Below are positions 14,262 through 24,022 of a stretch of 64,000 nucleotides of DNA, piece by piece (the stretch's first letter is position 1; every line of letters begins with the position of its first letter). The stretch covers positions 1,984,001 through 2,048,000 of the forward strand of contig NZ_CP031848.1 of the NCBI RefSeq assembly GCF_003441595.1. Direction: 5' to 3'. The notes beneath the pieces were generated by a model. That model did not search any database, was not told the origin of the DNA, and saw only the letters and a program-made list of their open reading frames with translations. The translations under genes were made by a program, and so were the position numbers. The stretch is from Marinobacter sp. Arc7-DN-1 (lineage in GTDB: Bacteria; Pseudomonadota; Gammaproteobacteria; Pseudomonadales; Oleiphilaceae).

Positions 14262-15407
14262 TCAGGCAGATCGCGTCTCCATCAGGCGGATAAACTCGTC
14301 GAACAGGGGCGCCACGTCATGAGGACCGGGGCTGGCTTCCGGGTGTCCCTGGAAGCTGTAGGCCGGCTTATCGGTCCGGCGGATGCCCTGCAATGTGCCA
14401 TCGAACAGGGACTTGTGAGTCGCCTCCAGATTGGCAGGCAGTGTTGCCTCATCCACGGCAAAGCCGTGGTTCTGGCTGGTGATCATCACTGTGCCTTGGA
14501 CCAGGTCCTGTACCGGATGGTTGGCACCGTGGTGGCCGTGGCCCATCTTCATGGTTTTGGCGCCGCTGGCGAGGGCCAGGAGCTGGTGGCCCAGGCAGAT
14601 ACCAAAGACCGGGATGTCGGTTTCCAGCACTTCTTTAATGGCAGTGATGGCGTAATCGCAGGGCTCGGGATCCCCCGGGCCATTGGACAGGAACACACCG
14701 TCCGGATTCATCGCCAGCACTTCCGAGGCCGGGGTCTGGGCCGGCACTACGGTGATGTCGCAGTCACGGGACGCGAGCATGCGCAGGATGTTCAGCTTTA
14801 CACCGTAATCCCAGGCAACCACCTTGAACCTTGCTTCTTTCCGCTCACCGTAGCCCTCGCCCAGGGTCCACTCGGTCTCACTCCAGGACCGGATCCTGTC
14901 GGAGGTGACTTCTTTCGCCAGATCCATGCCCTTGAGGCCGGGGAAGGCTTTGGCCAGCTCCAGTGCGCGCTCGGCAGTCGCGTTTTCGCCAGCCACGATG
15001 GCGCCGTTCTGGGAGCCCCTGTCCCGCAGGATCCGGGTCAGGCGGCGGGTATCAATGCCGGCGATCCCAACAATGTTGTTGCTTCGCAGGTAGTCGTCCA
15101 GATTTCCCTTGTTGCGCCAGTTGCTGGCCAGCAGCGGCAGATCCCGGATGATCAGGCCGGCGGCCTGGATGCGATCTGACTCGACGTCTTCTTCGTTCAC
15201 ACCGGTGTTGCCGATATGCGGGTATGTCAGGGTGACGATCTGGCGGGAATAGGACGGGTCGGTCAGGATTTCCTGGTAACCGGTCATGGCGGTGTTGAAC
15301 ACCACTTCACCACTGGTTTCTCCGTCAGCGCCAATGGCGCTGCCGTAGAACAGGCTTCCGTCTGCGAGTGCAAGGATTGCTGGTGTGCTCAAGGCTTGTA
15401 TCCTCAT
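14262..15407 (-). CDS. carA: Carbamoyl-phosphate synthase small subunit
   Basis: Glutaminase subunit supplying ammonia to CarB. The 381-residue product has the N-terminal CPSase domain ([26 protein letters not shown]) and a C-terminal class I glutamine amidotransferase with the nucleophile Cys in [12 protein letters not shown] and the His-Glu pair in [11 protein letters not shown]. The annotated start is [12 protein letters not shown]. It is preceded by a promoter and a roughly 160-nt leader holding two hairpins, the second followed by a T-tract, suggesting attenuation. Confidence 0.97.
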   Translation of the reverse strand: MRIQALSTPAILALADGSLFYGSAIGADGETSGEVVFNTAMTGYQEILTDPSYSRQIVTLTYPHIGNTGVNEEDVESDRIQAAGLIIRDLPLLASNWRNKGNLDDYLRSNNIVGIAGIDTRRLTRILRDRGSQNGAIVAGENATAERALELAKAFPGLKGMDLAKEVTSDRIRSWSETEWTLGEGYGERKEARFKVVAWDYGVKLNILRMLASRDCDITVVPAQTPASEVLAMNPDGVFLSNGPGDPEPCDYAITAIKEVLETDIPVFGICLGHQLLALASGAKTMKMGHGHHGANHPVQDLVQGTVMITSQNHGFAVDEATLPANLEATHKSLFDGTLQGIRRTDKPAYSFQGHPEASPGPHDVAPLFDEFIRLMETRSA

Positions 15408-15461
15408 CGAGTGGCGTATCGGTTCGTCACGAACAGGAACGCAAGCGCAAATTCAGGTCGC

Positions 15462-15501
15462 AAAAAAGCGAGAGGGAGTCAGAACTCCGTCCCGCTTTTT
15501 T
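15462..15501 (-). promoter_or_regulatory. carA: Terminator-like hairpin in the carA leader (candidate attenuator)
   Basis: On the minus strand a long imperfect stem, AAAAAGCGGGACGGAGT pairing with ACTCCCTCTCGCTTTTTT, ends in six Ts and lies about 55 nt before the carA start, inside the leader defined by the upstream promoter. A second hairpin (15508-15530, CCAGGGAAC/GTTCCCGG) precedes it. Tandem hairpins of this kind between promoter and start are consistent with premature termination control; no leader peptide was identified. Confidence 0.6.
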
Positions 15502-15570
15502 GTAGGCCGGGAACGGTTTTTGTTCCCTGGGCGTTTTTCAAAGCTACGCTTGGTGCAGTTAAACCGCCTC

Positions 15571-15599
15571 ATTGTAAAAAATATGGCGGTTTTTGTCCA
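15571..15599 (-). promoter_or_regulatory. carA: Sigma-70 promoter of carA
   Basis: On the minus strand TGGACA (15594-15599) and TACAAT (15571-15576) are separated by exactly 17 bp. Both boxes are near consensus, and the promoter lies between the dapB stop and carA in the correct orientation. Confidence 0.75.
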
Positions 15600-15611
15600 C
15601 GGGAAAAGCCC

Positions 15612-16427
<816 letters not shown>

Positions 16428-16460
16428 TTAACCCTTGTTGAACCCTAAGAGCTTGGCCCG

Positions 16461-17588
16461 TCAGAATTTCATTTCGTCGAAAAAGCTCTTCACACCCTCA
16501 AACCAGGAGGTTTTCTTGGGGCCGTGATCGCTTCCGTTGCTGGCATCGAGGGTCTTCTGGAACTCATTCAGCAGCTCTTTCTGGCGCTTGGTCAGGTTTA
16601 CCGGTGTTTCCACAATCACCCGGCACAGCAAGTCGCCTGCGGGGCCGCCACGAACCGGGTTAACGCCTTTGTTGCGCAGGCGGAAAAGCTTGCCGGTCTG
16701 GGTTTCGGGCGGAATCTTGAGCTTCACGCGGCCATCCAGGGTCGGCACTTCCAGCTCACCGCCGAGGGTCGCATCCACGATGCTGATGGGCACTTCACAG
16801 TAGAGGTTGCGGCCATCACGGGTGAACAGGGAGTGCTCGCGCACGGCGATCTGTACGTACAGGTCACCGGGAGGTCCGCCATCGACCCCCATTTCGCCTT
16901 CACCGGACAGGCGGATACGGTCGCCGGTATCCACGCCGGGCGGCACTTTAACAGAGAGCGTCTTTTCTTCCTGAACCCGACCCTGGCCATGACAGGCCTG
17001 GCAGGGGTTCTTGATGATCTGGCCAGAACCGCGGCAGGTGGGACACGCCTGCTGCACGGTAAAGAAGCCCTGCTGCATACGTACCTGCCCCATACCCTTA
17101 CAGGTACCGCAGGTTTCCGGGCGGGAGCCTTTTTCGGCGCCACTGCCGCCACACACTTCACATTCGCGATGTCCGGGAATCTTGATCTGGACGGTTTTGC
17201 CTTTGACGGCTTCTTCCAGGTCCAGCTCCAGGGTGTAACGCAGGTCGGCGCCACGGGTGCTGCGGCCACGGCCGCCGCCACCACCGAAGATATCGCCGAA
17301 TACGTCACCAAAGATGTCGGAGAAGCTGGCTCCGCCGCCTCCGAACCCACCACCGGCCTGACCATCTACGCCGGCGTGACCGAACTGGTCGTACGCCGCC
17401 CGCCTGGACTGGTCCGCCAGTATTTCGTAGGCTTCGCTGGCCTCTTTGAACTTGTTCTCGGCTTCCCTGTCGTCCGGGTTACGGTCGGGGTGGTACTTCA
17501 TCGCGAGCTTTCGATAGGCTCGCTTGACTTCCTTCTCGTCCGCATCCCGGGAAATCCCGAGAATTTCGTAATAATCGCGCTTGGCCAT
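16461..17588 (-). CDS. dnaJ: Chaperone protein DnaJ
   Basis: Hsp40 co-chaperone that delivers substrates to DnaK and stimulates its ATPase. The 375-residue product has the J domain with the HPD triad in KYHPDRNP (near residue 33), a Gly/Phe-rich linker (about 75-110) and four zinc-binding CxxCxGxG repeats ([36 protein letters not shown]). The substrate-binding C-terminal domains follow. It is the distal gene of grpE-dnaK-dnaJ, 78 bp after dnaK. Confidence 0.98.
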   Translation of the reverse strand: MAKRDYYEILGISRDADEKEVKRAYRKLAMKYHPDRNPDDREAENKFKEASEAYEILADQSRRAAYDQFGHAGVDGQAGGGFGGGGASFSDIFGDVFGDIFGGGGGRGRSTRGADLRYTLELDLEEAVKGKTVQIKIPGHRECEVCGGSGAEKGSRPETCGTCKGMGQVRMQQGFFTVQQACPTCRGSGQIIKNPCQACHGQGRVQEEKTLSVKVPPGVDTGDRIRLSGEGEMGVDGGPPGDLYVQIAVREHSLFTRDGRNLYCEVPISIVDATLGGELEVPTLDGRVKLKIPPETQTGKLFRLRNKGVNPVRGGPAGDLLCRVIVETPVNLTKRQKELLNEFQKTLDASNGSDHGPKKTSWFEGVKSFFDEMKF

Positions 17589-17666
17589 GCTGTTAAAACC
17601 CTGTTTTTAAACGCGGAAAACGCGGAGATGCCCCCGCGTTTTCCAACTGCCTGATGTACTTCAGAT

Positions 17667-19592
17667 TTATCGCTTGTCGTCGTCTTTCACTTCTTCAAAC
17701 TCGGCGTCCACGGCGTCGTCAGCCTGCTTTGCCTGGGCATCTTCCTGCCCACCAGCCTGCTGTGCCTGCTCGGCCTGATCTGCGTACATCTTCTGGGCCA
17801 GCTCGGAAGAGACTTCGGTCAGCTTCTGGGTCTTGGCCTCGATGTCTTCCTTGTTGGAACCCTCCAGAGCTTCTTCCAGCTCTTTGATGGAAGCTTCGAT
17901 AGACTCTTTCTCGCTGTCGCTGACCTTGTCGCCTGCCTCTTTCAGAGTCTTGCGAACGGCGTGCACCATCGCGTCGCCCTGGTTGCGGGCCTGGACCAGC
18001 TCTTCGAACTTGCGGTCCTCGTCAGCGTTGGCTTCGGCGTCACGAACCATCTTCTCGATTTCATCATCGTTCAGGCCGGAAGAAGCCTTGATCACGATGG
18101 ACTGTTCCTTGCCGGTGGCCTTGTCCTTCGCGGACACGTTCAGGATACCGTTGGCATCGATGTCAAAGGTGACTTCGATCTGCGGCACACCGCGCTGGGC
18201 CGGCGGAATGTCGGCCAGGTCGAAACGGCCCAGGGACTTGTTCTGGGCAGCCTGCTTGCGCTCACCCTGAACCACGTGAATGGTTACGGCGGTCTGGTTG
18301 TCTTCCGCTGTAGAGAAAGTCTGCGACTTCTTGGTCGGAATAGTCGTGTTCTTCTCGATCAGCGGAGTCGCCACGCCACCCATGGTTTCGATACCCAGGG
18401 TCAGCGGGGTTACGTCCAGCAGCAGAACGTCTTTCACATCACCGGACAGCACGGCTGCCTGAATAGCAGCACCCATGGCCACGGCCTCGTCCGGATTGAC
18501 GTCCTTGCGAGCCTCTTTGCCGAAGAACTCTTTTACCTTCTCCTGCACCAGCGGCATACGGGTCTGACCACCAACCAGGATAACCTCGTCGATCTCGGCG
18601 GCCTTCATGCCGGCATCCTGCAGAGCCACTTTACAGGGCTCAAGGCTGCGCTGAACCAGGTCTTCCACCAGGGATTCCAGCTTGGCGCGGGTCAGTTTCA
18701 CGTTCATGTGCTTGGGACCAGACGCATCCGCGGTGATGTACGGCAGGTTAACGTCAGTCTGCTGGCTGCTGGACAGCTCAATCTTGGCCTTCTCGCCAGC
18801 CTCCTTCAGACGCTGCATCGCCAGGGAATCACCACGCAGATCGATGCCACTGTCTTTCTTGAACTGGTCTGCCAGGAATTCAATGATTTTCAGGTCGAAG
18901 TCTTCACCACCCAGGAAGGTGTCACCGTTGGTGGCAAGAACCTCAAACTGGTGCTCACCGTCCACGTCCGCGATCTCGATGATGGACAGATCGAAGGTAC
19001 CACCACCCAGGTCGTAAACTGCGATGGTGCGATCGCCGCTCTTCTTGTCCATGCCATAGGCCAGGGCAGCCGCGGTCGGCTCGTTAATGATACGCTTCAC
19101 ATCCAGACCGGCAATCTTGCCCGCATCTTTGGTGGCCTGGCGCTGGCTGTCGTTAAAGTACGCCGGAACGGTAATAACCGCTTCCGTTACCTTCTCGCCC
19201 AGGTAGTCTTCCGCAGTCTTCTTCATCTTCTTCAGAACTTCTGCAGACACCTGCGGCGGCGCCATTTTCTCGCCCTTAACTTCTACCCAGGCGTCACCAT
19301 TGTCCGCCTTGGCAATCTTGTACGGCACCATTTTGATGTCTTTCTGAACCACGTCGTCTTCAAAACGACGACCGATCAGACGCTTGATGGCGTACAGGGT
19401 GTTGTTCGGGTTGGTGACCGCCTGGCGCTTGGCTGACTGGCCAACCAGGGTTTCACCATCGTCGGTGTAGGCGATGATGGACGGGGTGGTGCGATCACCC
19501 TCGGCGTTTTCAATAACCTTGACCTTGTCGCCATCCATGATGGCTACACAGGAGTTGGTCGTTCCCAGATCTATACCGATAATCTTGCTCAT
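17667..19592 (-). CDS. dnaK: Chaperone protein DnaK (Hsp70)
   Basis: ATP-driven folding chaperone. The 641-residue product begins [20 protein letters not shown] and carries the Hsp70 signatures [19 protein letters not shown] and [11 protein letters not shown], then the substrate-binding domain beginning [13 protein letters not shown] and a C-terminal tail ending EEVKDDDKR. It is preceded by a sigma-32-like promoter that overlaps the grpE stop codon, so it can be transcribed both from grpE and on its own under heat shock. Confidence 0.98.
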   Translation of the reverse strand: MSKIIGIDLGTTNSCVAIMDGDKVKVIENAEGDRTTPSIIAYTDDGETLVGQSAKRQAVTNPNNTLYAIKRLIGRRFEDDVVQKDIKMVPYKIAKADNGDAWVEVKGEKMAPPQVSAEVLKKMKKTAEDYLGEKVTEAVITVPAYFNDSQRQATKDAGKIAGLDVKRIINEPTAAALAYGMDKKSGDRTIAVYDLGGGTFDLSIIEIADVDGEHQFEVLATNGDTFLGGEDFDLKIIEFLADQFKKDSGIDLRGDSLAMQRLKEAGEKAKIELSSSQQTDVNLPYITADASGPKHMNVKLTRAKLESLVEDLVQRSLEPCKVALQDAGMKAAEIDEVILVGGQTRMPLVQEKVKEFFGKEARKDVNPDEAVAMGAAIQAAVLSGDVKDVLLLDVTPLTLGIETMGGVATPLIEKNTTIPTKKSQTFSTAEDNQTAVTIHVVQGERKQAAQNKSLGRFDLADIPPAQRGVPQIEVTFDIDANGILNVSAKDKATGKEQSIVIKASSGLNDDEIEKMVRDAEANADEDRKFEELVQARNQGDAMVHAVRKTLKEAGDKVSDSEKESIEASIKELEEALEGSNKEDIEAKTQKLTEVSSELAQKMYADQAEQAQQAGGQEDAQAKQADDAVDAEFEEVKDDDKR

Positions 19593-19658
19593 TGAGTCAC
19601 TCCAATTCTTCTGAATGCTTTCCCGGAGGCCCGGCCTCCGCTGTCGCTATTTAATGGC

Positions 19659-19687
19659 TATATTGGCGCTTTAATCGGCTTTTCAAG
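19659..19687 (-). promoter_or_regulatory. dnaK: Sigma-32-like promoter of dnaK
   Basis: On the minus strand a perfect heat-shock -35, CTTGAAA (19681-19687), is followed after 14 bp by CCAATATA (19659-19666), a weaker match to CCCCATNT. The -35 includes the TGA stop codon of grpE. Confidence 0.55.
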
Positions 19688-20282
19688 CCTGCTCATCAAT
19701 TTTTGGTGCATCTTCTGCTTTGGCGACGACCACCATGGCCGGACGTACCACACGGCCATTCAACAGATACCCTTTCTGCACTACGGCCACCACGCTGTTG
19801 GGTTCGGCGTCCGGGGCCGGCACCATGGACATGGCCTCGTGTTGCCGGGGGTCGAACGGTTCGCCCACCGGGTTAACCGGCTCAACATTGAATTTTTTCA
19901 GGCTGGACATGAACAGGCTCAGCGTCATTTCCACGCCTTCCCGAATGGAAGCCACCAGCTCGCCGGACTCTTCCTGGCCTTCGGTGCTCTCAACCGCCTT
20001 TTCCAGGCTGTCTGCAACCGGCAACAGCTCCTTGACGAACTTCTCCAGGGCAAACTTGTGGGCTTTCTCCACATCGATCTCGGCACGACGGCGCACGTTC
20101 TGCATCTCGGCCTGGGAGCGCAGCATCTGCTCCTGGAACTCCTGAACCTGAGCCTTCAGCGCATCCACCTCAGACGTTTCGCCTTCGGTGGAATCCTCTT
20201 CAGCCGTCCGGGCTTCCTCTTTGGCAGCCTCAAGGGCTTCGTTCAGCTCCTCGTGCTCGTTGCGGTTCTCATCAGTGCTCAT
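19683..20282 (-). CDS. grpE: Nucleotide exchange factor GrpE
   Basis: Releases ADP from DnaK. I chose the start [13 protein letters not shown] (20282), giving 199 residues; a longer in-frame start at 20405 would run through the heat-shock promoter and add 41 unconserved residues. The N-terminal half is a long acidic coiled coil (to about residue 90), with [19 protein letters not shown] marking its end. The C-terminal beta domain contains [13 protein letters not shown] and [18 protein letters not shown]. It is first in grpE-dnaK-dnaJ and divergent from recN. Confidence 0.95.
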   Translation of the reverse strand: MSTDENRNEHEELNEALEAAKEEARTAEEDSTEGETSEVDALKAQVQEFQEQMLRSQAEMQNVRRRAEIDVEKAHKFALEKFVKELLPVADSLEKAVESTEGQEESGELVASIREGVEMTLSLFMSSLKKFNVEPVNPVGEPFDPRQHEAMSMVPAPDAEPNSVVAVVQKGYLLNGRVVRPAMVVVAKAEDAPKIDEQA

Positions 20283-20378
20283 GGCTACTCCTGCTTGGTC
20301 TTCAGCGGCCTTCTTTTCTGTGGCCGGTTGAACATGGGCTCCGGCCGCAGCGCGCCGGAAAAATGTCGTTGCGAACGG

Positions 20379-20406
20379 ATATGGGGCCCCGCTTTCAGGT
20401 TTCAAC
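20379..20406 (-). promoter_or_regulatory. grpE: Consensus sigma-32 heat-shock promoter of grpE
   Basis: On the minus strand GTTGAAA (20400-20406), a 13-bp spacer and CCCCATAT (20379-20386) match the heat-shock consensus CTTGAAA-N13-CCCCATNT almost exactly. It lies about 95 bp upstream of the grpE start. Confidence 0.85.
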
Positions 20407-20464
20407 CACCGGCGCCTGCATTCCTGAAGAAAATCACATCACAGGTTTGCAAACAGGAAAAACC

Positions 20465-20499
20465 CTGTATATATTCACAGTTACTGTATGTATTCACAG
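20465..20499 (+). promoter_or_regulatory. recN: Two tandem LexA (SOS) boxes upstream of recN
   Basis: CTGTATATATTCACAG (20465-20480) and CTGTATGTATTCACAG (20484-20499) both fit the gammaproteobacterial SOS consensus CTG-N10-CAG. They lie 61-95 bp before the recN start, which predicts tight LexA repression released by DNA damage. Confidence 0.9.
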
Positions 20500-20559
20500 C
20501 ATCGAACAGTAATATAAGACTGCTCAACCGGTTTTCAGAAAGTCGCGGAGGTTATCTGC

Positions 20560-22239
20560 ATGCTTACCCAGCTCACGGTTTCCAACTACGCCATCGCCGA
20601 ACGGGTGGAACTCCAGTTCAGCAAAGGCATGACTGCACTTACCGGCGAGACCGGCGCCGGCAAATCCATCGTGCTGGATGCCCTGGGCCTGGCCATGGGC
20701 GGCCGTGCGGATGCCGGCGCAGTTCGCCACGGAGCCAAGCGCGCGGACATCACGGCCACATTTGATGTATCCACCATCCCCGAGGCAACCGAGTGGCTCG
20801 CAGAGCATGAGCTGGATGATGAAAATGACTGTATACTTCGCCGCGTTATCAGCAAAGACGGCCGTTCCCGCGCCTATATCAATGGCCAGCCCTGCCCGCT
20901 GAATCACCTCAAGGAACTTGGCGGCGTGCTGATGGACATCCACAGCCAGCACCAGCACCAGTCCCTGCTGCGCAAGGAAACACACCGCAAACTGGTGGAT
21001 GAGTTTGCCGGCGCCGAGGCCCTGGCCGCCGATACCCGGGAGGCGTGGAAAACCTGGAACCAGATCCGCCAGCGCCTGATCGAACGGCAGCAAAACGCCG
21101 ATGAAGCGGAAGCCAAGCTTCAGTTGCTGCGTTACCAGGTGGAAGAACTGGACCGCCTGGCACTGGAAAGTGGCGAGCAGGAGCAGCTGGAACAGGAACA
21201 GGCACAGCTGAGCCAGGCGGACACGGTTCTGCACAACAGCCATCAGGCTGCCCTGCTGTGCACGGAAGACGAGACCAGCGCCGCCGATCTGGTCCGCCAG
21301 GCCCTGCAGCAGCTGGAACAGCTTCCGGTAGACGTGCCGGCACTGGCCGACACCATCCAGATGCTGAACGAGGCCCAGATCCAGATCAGCGAAGCCGGCG
21401 ACAACCTGCGCCACTTTGTCGAGGATTACGAGGCGGATCCTGCCAGGCTGGCAGAAGTGGAAGAACGGCTGAGCGCCATCTACCAGATGGCGCGGAAGCA
21501 CCGGATTACCCCGGAAGAGTTGCCGGAACTGCACCAGCGCCTGAGCGCCGAACTGGCCGAACTGGAAGGGGGAGAAGGCAGCCTGGAACAGCTGGAAGCG
21601 GAACTGGCCAGCCAGCGCAGCCGGTTCGATGCGCTGGCTGGCCAACTGTCGGAGGCACGCGCCAAGGCTGGCGCCGAGCTTGACCAGCGCGTAGCCGCAG
21701 AGCTCGGCCAGCTGAGCATGCCCAACATGCAGTTCATCACCCATCTGAACCGCAACACCGGCGAAGAACCTGCGGCCCACGGTCTGGAGGAGATTGAATT
21801 TCTGGTCAGCGCCAACCCCGGGCAACCGGCACGACCACTGGCCAAGGTTGCCTCCGGCGGCGAGCTGTCACGTATCAGTCTCGCGATTCAGGTGGTGGTC
21901 GCCCAGACCTCAACCACACCGACCCTGGTCTTTGACGAAGTGGATGTCGGTATCGGCGGCGGCACTGCCGAAGTGGTTGGCCGGCTGCTGCGCACACTGG
22001 GGAGCAATGGTCAGGTGCTTTGTGTCACCCACCTGCCGCAGGTCGCGGCCCAGTGCCATCAGCACCTGTTCGTCAGCAAGTTCACTGATAAGGATGCCAC
22101 CTTCTCAAAAATCGAAACACTGGACGACCAGGGCAGAATCAGCGAAGTGGCACGAATGCTGGGCGGTGTGGACATGACAGACCATACGATCGCTCATGCC
22201 AGGGAAATGTTTTCAAAGGGTCAGGCAACTCACCACTGA
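20560..22239 (+). CDS. recN: DNA repair protein RecN
   Basis: SMC-like ATPase that acts in double-strand-break repair. The 559-residue product starts MLTQLTVSNYAIAERVEL and has Walker A GETGAGKS (near residue 30), a long coiled-coil centre (about 150-370), the ABC signature ASGGELSRISLAIQ and Walker B TLVFDEVDVGIGGG, ending in the typical VCVTHLPQVAAQ region. Two LexA boxes lie upstream and a strong GC hairpin with a T-run follows. Confidence 0.97.
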   Translation: MLTQLTVSNYAIAERVELQFSKGMTALTGETGAGKSIVLDALGLAMGGRADAGAVRHGAKRADITATFDVSTIPEATEWLAEHELDDENDCILRRVISKDGRSRAYINGQPCPLNHLKELGGVLMDIHSQHQHQSLLRKETHRKLVDEFAGAEALAADTREAWKTWNQIRQRLIERQQNADEAEAKLQLLRYQVEELDRLALESGEQEQLEQEQAQLSQADTVLHNSHQAALLCTEDETSAADLVRQALQQLEQLPVDVPALADTIQMLNEAQIQISEAGDNLRHFVEDYEADPARLAEVEERLSAIYQMARKHRITPEELPELHQRLSAELAELEGGEGSLEQLEAELASQRSRFDALAGQLSEARAKAGAELDQRVAAELGQLSMPNMQFITHLNRNTGEEPAAHGLEEIEFLVSANPGQPARPLAKVASGGELSRISLAIQVVVAQTSTTPTLVFDEVDVGIGGGTAEVVGRLLRTLGSNGQVLCVTHLPQVAAQCHQHLFVSKFTDKDATFSKIETLDDQGRISEVARMLGGVDMTDHTIAHAREMFSKGQATHH

Positions 22240-22284
22240 CCCGAAAGAACCAAACCTCTACCCCTCTCGATCCTGAGAGCTGTT

Positions 22285-22315
22285 GGGGCGGGCCTGAACA
22301 CCCGCCCCCTTTTTC
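22285..22315 (+). terminator. recN: recN terminator
   Basis: Perfect 8-bp stem GGGGCGGG/CCCGCCCC with an 8-nt loop, followed by CTTTTTCT, 45 bp after the recN stop and before the convergent fur gene. Confidence 0.85.
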
Positions 22316-22357
22316 TGCCTGGCGCTTCCTTCTACCTGGCGCTTCCGCGGGCCGGAA

Positions 22358-22768
22358 TCAGGATTTGATCGGCTTGACGTAAAGAATCAGACTGTGGTCC
22401 ACGATTTCGTAACCGCGCTCTTTGGCGATCTTCTTCTGACGCTCTTCAATCATTTCATCGAAGAACTCGATAACCTCACCGGTCTGAGTACAAACCATAT
22501 GATCGTGGTGATCATCACCGGCCATTTCAAAAACGGCATGGCCGCCTTCAAAGTTGTGGCGCAGCACCAGCCCTGCCGCCTCAAACTGCGTCAGCACCCG
22601 GTAGACCGTCGCCAGCCCCACGTCATCCCCCTGATCCAGAAGCTTCTTGTAAACATCCTCGGCGCTGAGATGATGCTCTTCGGCCGTCTCCAGTATGTTG
22701 AAGATTTTCACTCTCGGCAGAGTCACTTTCAGACCGACTTTTCGTAATTCGGCGTTTTCAGATGACAT
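22358..22768 (-). CDS. fur: Ferric uptake regulator Fur
   Basis: Fe2+-dependent repressor of iron acquisition. The ATG at 22768 (MSSENAELRKVGLKVTLPR) gives 136 residues and matches the Pseudomonas N-terminus; an in-frame GTG four codons upstream is less likely. The winged helix contains VGLATVYRVLTQFEAAGLV, followed by the metal-binding HNFEGGHAVFE and DDHHDHMVC. Only one Cys of the E. coli CxxC zinc site is present (VCTQTGEVIEF), as in P. aeruginosa Fur. It is convergent with recN and divergent from bamE. Confidence 0.96.
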   Translation of the reverse strand: MSSENAELRKVGLKVTLPRVKIFNILETAEEHHLSAEDVYKKLLDQGDDVGLATVYRVLTQFEAAGLVLRHNFEGGHAVFEMAGDDHHDHMVCTQTGEVIEFFDEMIEERQKKIAKERGYEIVDHSLILYVKPIKS

Positions 22769-22896
22769 GTTACTATTCACTCTTTGGTGTGCCTCACGGC
22801 TTCCGGTATGATGAAGCCGCCATTAAACGTAAACGGTTAACCCGTGTCACACCTGCCTCGGGCAGGCGATTTCAAGATAGAGGATTTCCCCCGGCG

Positions 22897-23223
22897 ATGC
22901 AAAAGCTCACAGCTCTCATTCTCACTCTCGTTCTATCCGGTTGTGGTTTCCCGGGCGTTTACAAGATCAACGTCCAACAGGGAAACATCGTAACCGATGA
23001 TGAGCTGTCGCAACTGTCCGAGGGCATGTCCCGCAGCCAGGTGCATGCAGTGATGGGAACACCACTCATGCTGAACCCGGTCGATCTCTCCCGGGAATAC
23101 TATGTGTATACGTTTCAGCGGGAAGGTGGCGATATCACGGAGCAGCGAATCATCGTTTATTACGAAGGCGATCAATACGCCCATTACGAAGCACAGCTGC
23201 TCGAAGAAACCCCGGCTTACTGA
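22897..23223 (+). CDS. bamE: Outer membrane protein assembly factor BamE (SmpA/OmlA lipoprotein)
   Basis: Lipoprotein of the BAM complex that inserts beta-barrels into the outer membrane. The start MQKLTALILTLVLSGCGFPG gives a signal peptide with lipobox LSGC; an upstream in-frame ATG would put 45 residues before the signal and is rejected. The mature domain shows GMSRSQVHAVMGTPL and YYVYTFQREGG, the SmpA/OmlA fold. The 108-residue length is typical. It is divergent from fur, the usual Pseudomonas arrangement. Confidence 0.95.
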   Translation: MQKLTALILTLVLSGCGFPGVYKINVQQGNIVTDDELSQLSEGMSRSQVHAVMGTPLMLNPVDLSREYYVYTFQREGGDITEQRIIVYYEGDQYAHYEAQLLEETPAY

Positions 23224-23225
23224 GC

Positions 23226-23507
23226 TCAGGCTTTCTTCTTCGCCCGATTCAGGCGCGCCTGTTTCGGGTCGATCCTGAGCGGTCGGTAGAGCTCCACCCG
23301 GTCTCCCTCGCGGAGTTCATGGGTCGCAGGATCCTTGATGACCTTCCCGAACACGCCCATGTCAGTGGCATCCACATCAATTTCCGGGAAAATATCAGCA
23401 ATACCTGAGAGTTTCGCTGCCTCCAGCGCGGTCACCCCCTCAGGAGCCTTCACCGGAACAATTTCCTGTTTGTCCGGGCGGGCATAGGCCACTTCCACCT
23501 GAATCAT
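23226..23507 (-). CDS. rnfH: RnfH family protein (ubiquitin-like fold)
   Basis: A 93-residue RnfH/UPF0125 member with MIQVEVAYARPDKQEIV, the helix VTALEAAKLSGIADIFPEID and the closing REGDRVELYRPLRIDPKQAR. The family has a beta-grasp fold; its role is not firmly established. Its ATG overlaps the ratA stop by 4 bp, the conserved ratA-rnfH pair, and its stop is convergent with bamE. Confidence 0.93.
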   Translation of the reverse strand: MIQVEVAYARPDKQEIVPVKAPEGVTALEAAKLSGIADIFPEIDVDATDMGVFGKVIKDPATHELREGDRVELYRPLRIDPKQARLNRAKKKA

Positions 23508-23950
23508 GCACCCTCCGTCCGATAAAGATCATCCGCACGGCGGCAGAACGCATCCACCATGGTATTGGCGGCCTGGCTGAACACCGGTCCGAAGGTGATT
23601 CGGGACAGGGAACCGGAAAATTCAAACTCAAGAGAGAGAATCACCTTGCAGGCGTTGTCGTCCAGCGATTTGAAGAGCCAGCGACCGGTCAAATTCCGAA
23701 ACGGACCCTCCACCAGGTTCATCTCTATCGCATCAGGCATTAACAGCTGATTCCGGGTGGTCAGGGTATGCCGTATGCCACCCTTGGCAACTTCCAGGGA
23801 AGCGGTAATCTGCTCCGGATTCCGCTCATGAATCTCGGCGCCCGCACACCAGGGAAGGAATTCGGGGTAACGGGCAATGTCGTTTACCAGGTGGAACATG
23901 CGCTCGGCCGAGTGCATTACCAAAGCTGTTTTGTCGATCTGATGGGGCAT
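23504..23950 (-). CDS. ratA: RatA/Coq10-family START-domain protein
   Basis: Member of the polyketide cyclase/Coq10 START-like family, annotated as ribosome association toxin RatA (PasT) in E. coli and implicated in ubiquinone binding or respiration in relatives. The start MPHQIDKTALVMHSAERMF gives 148 residues; an upstream in-frame start adds 24 unconserved residues. Conserved parts include YPEFLPWCAGAEI, EGPFRNLTGRW and FEFSGSL. It is coupled to rnfH. The ssrA-smpB genes nearby are a common neighbourhood. Confidence 0.93.
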   Translation of the reverse strand: MPHQIDKTALVMHSAERMFHLVNDIARYPEFLPWCAGAEIHERNPEQITASLEVAKGGIRHTLTTRNQLLMPDAIEMNLVEGPFRNLTGRWLFKSLDDNACKVILSLEFEFSGSLSRITFGPVFSQAANTMVDAFCRRADDLYRTEGA

Positions 23951-24022
23951 TGGAACCGGTTGTCCTGCTTGCAAACACGCTGTCAAAGGGTGGCGGACTT
24001 CTGAAAAGGAAGACAGTCTCAA

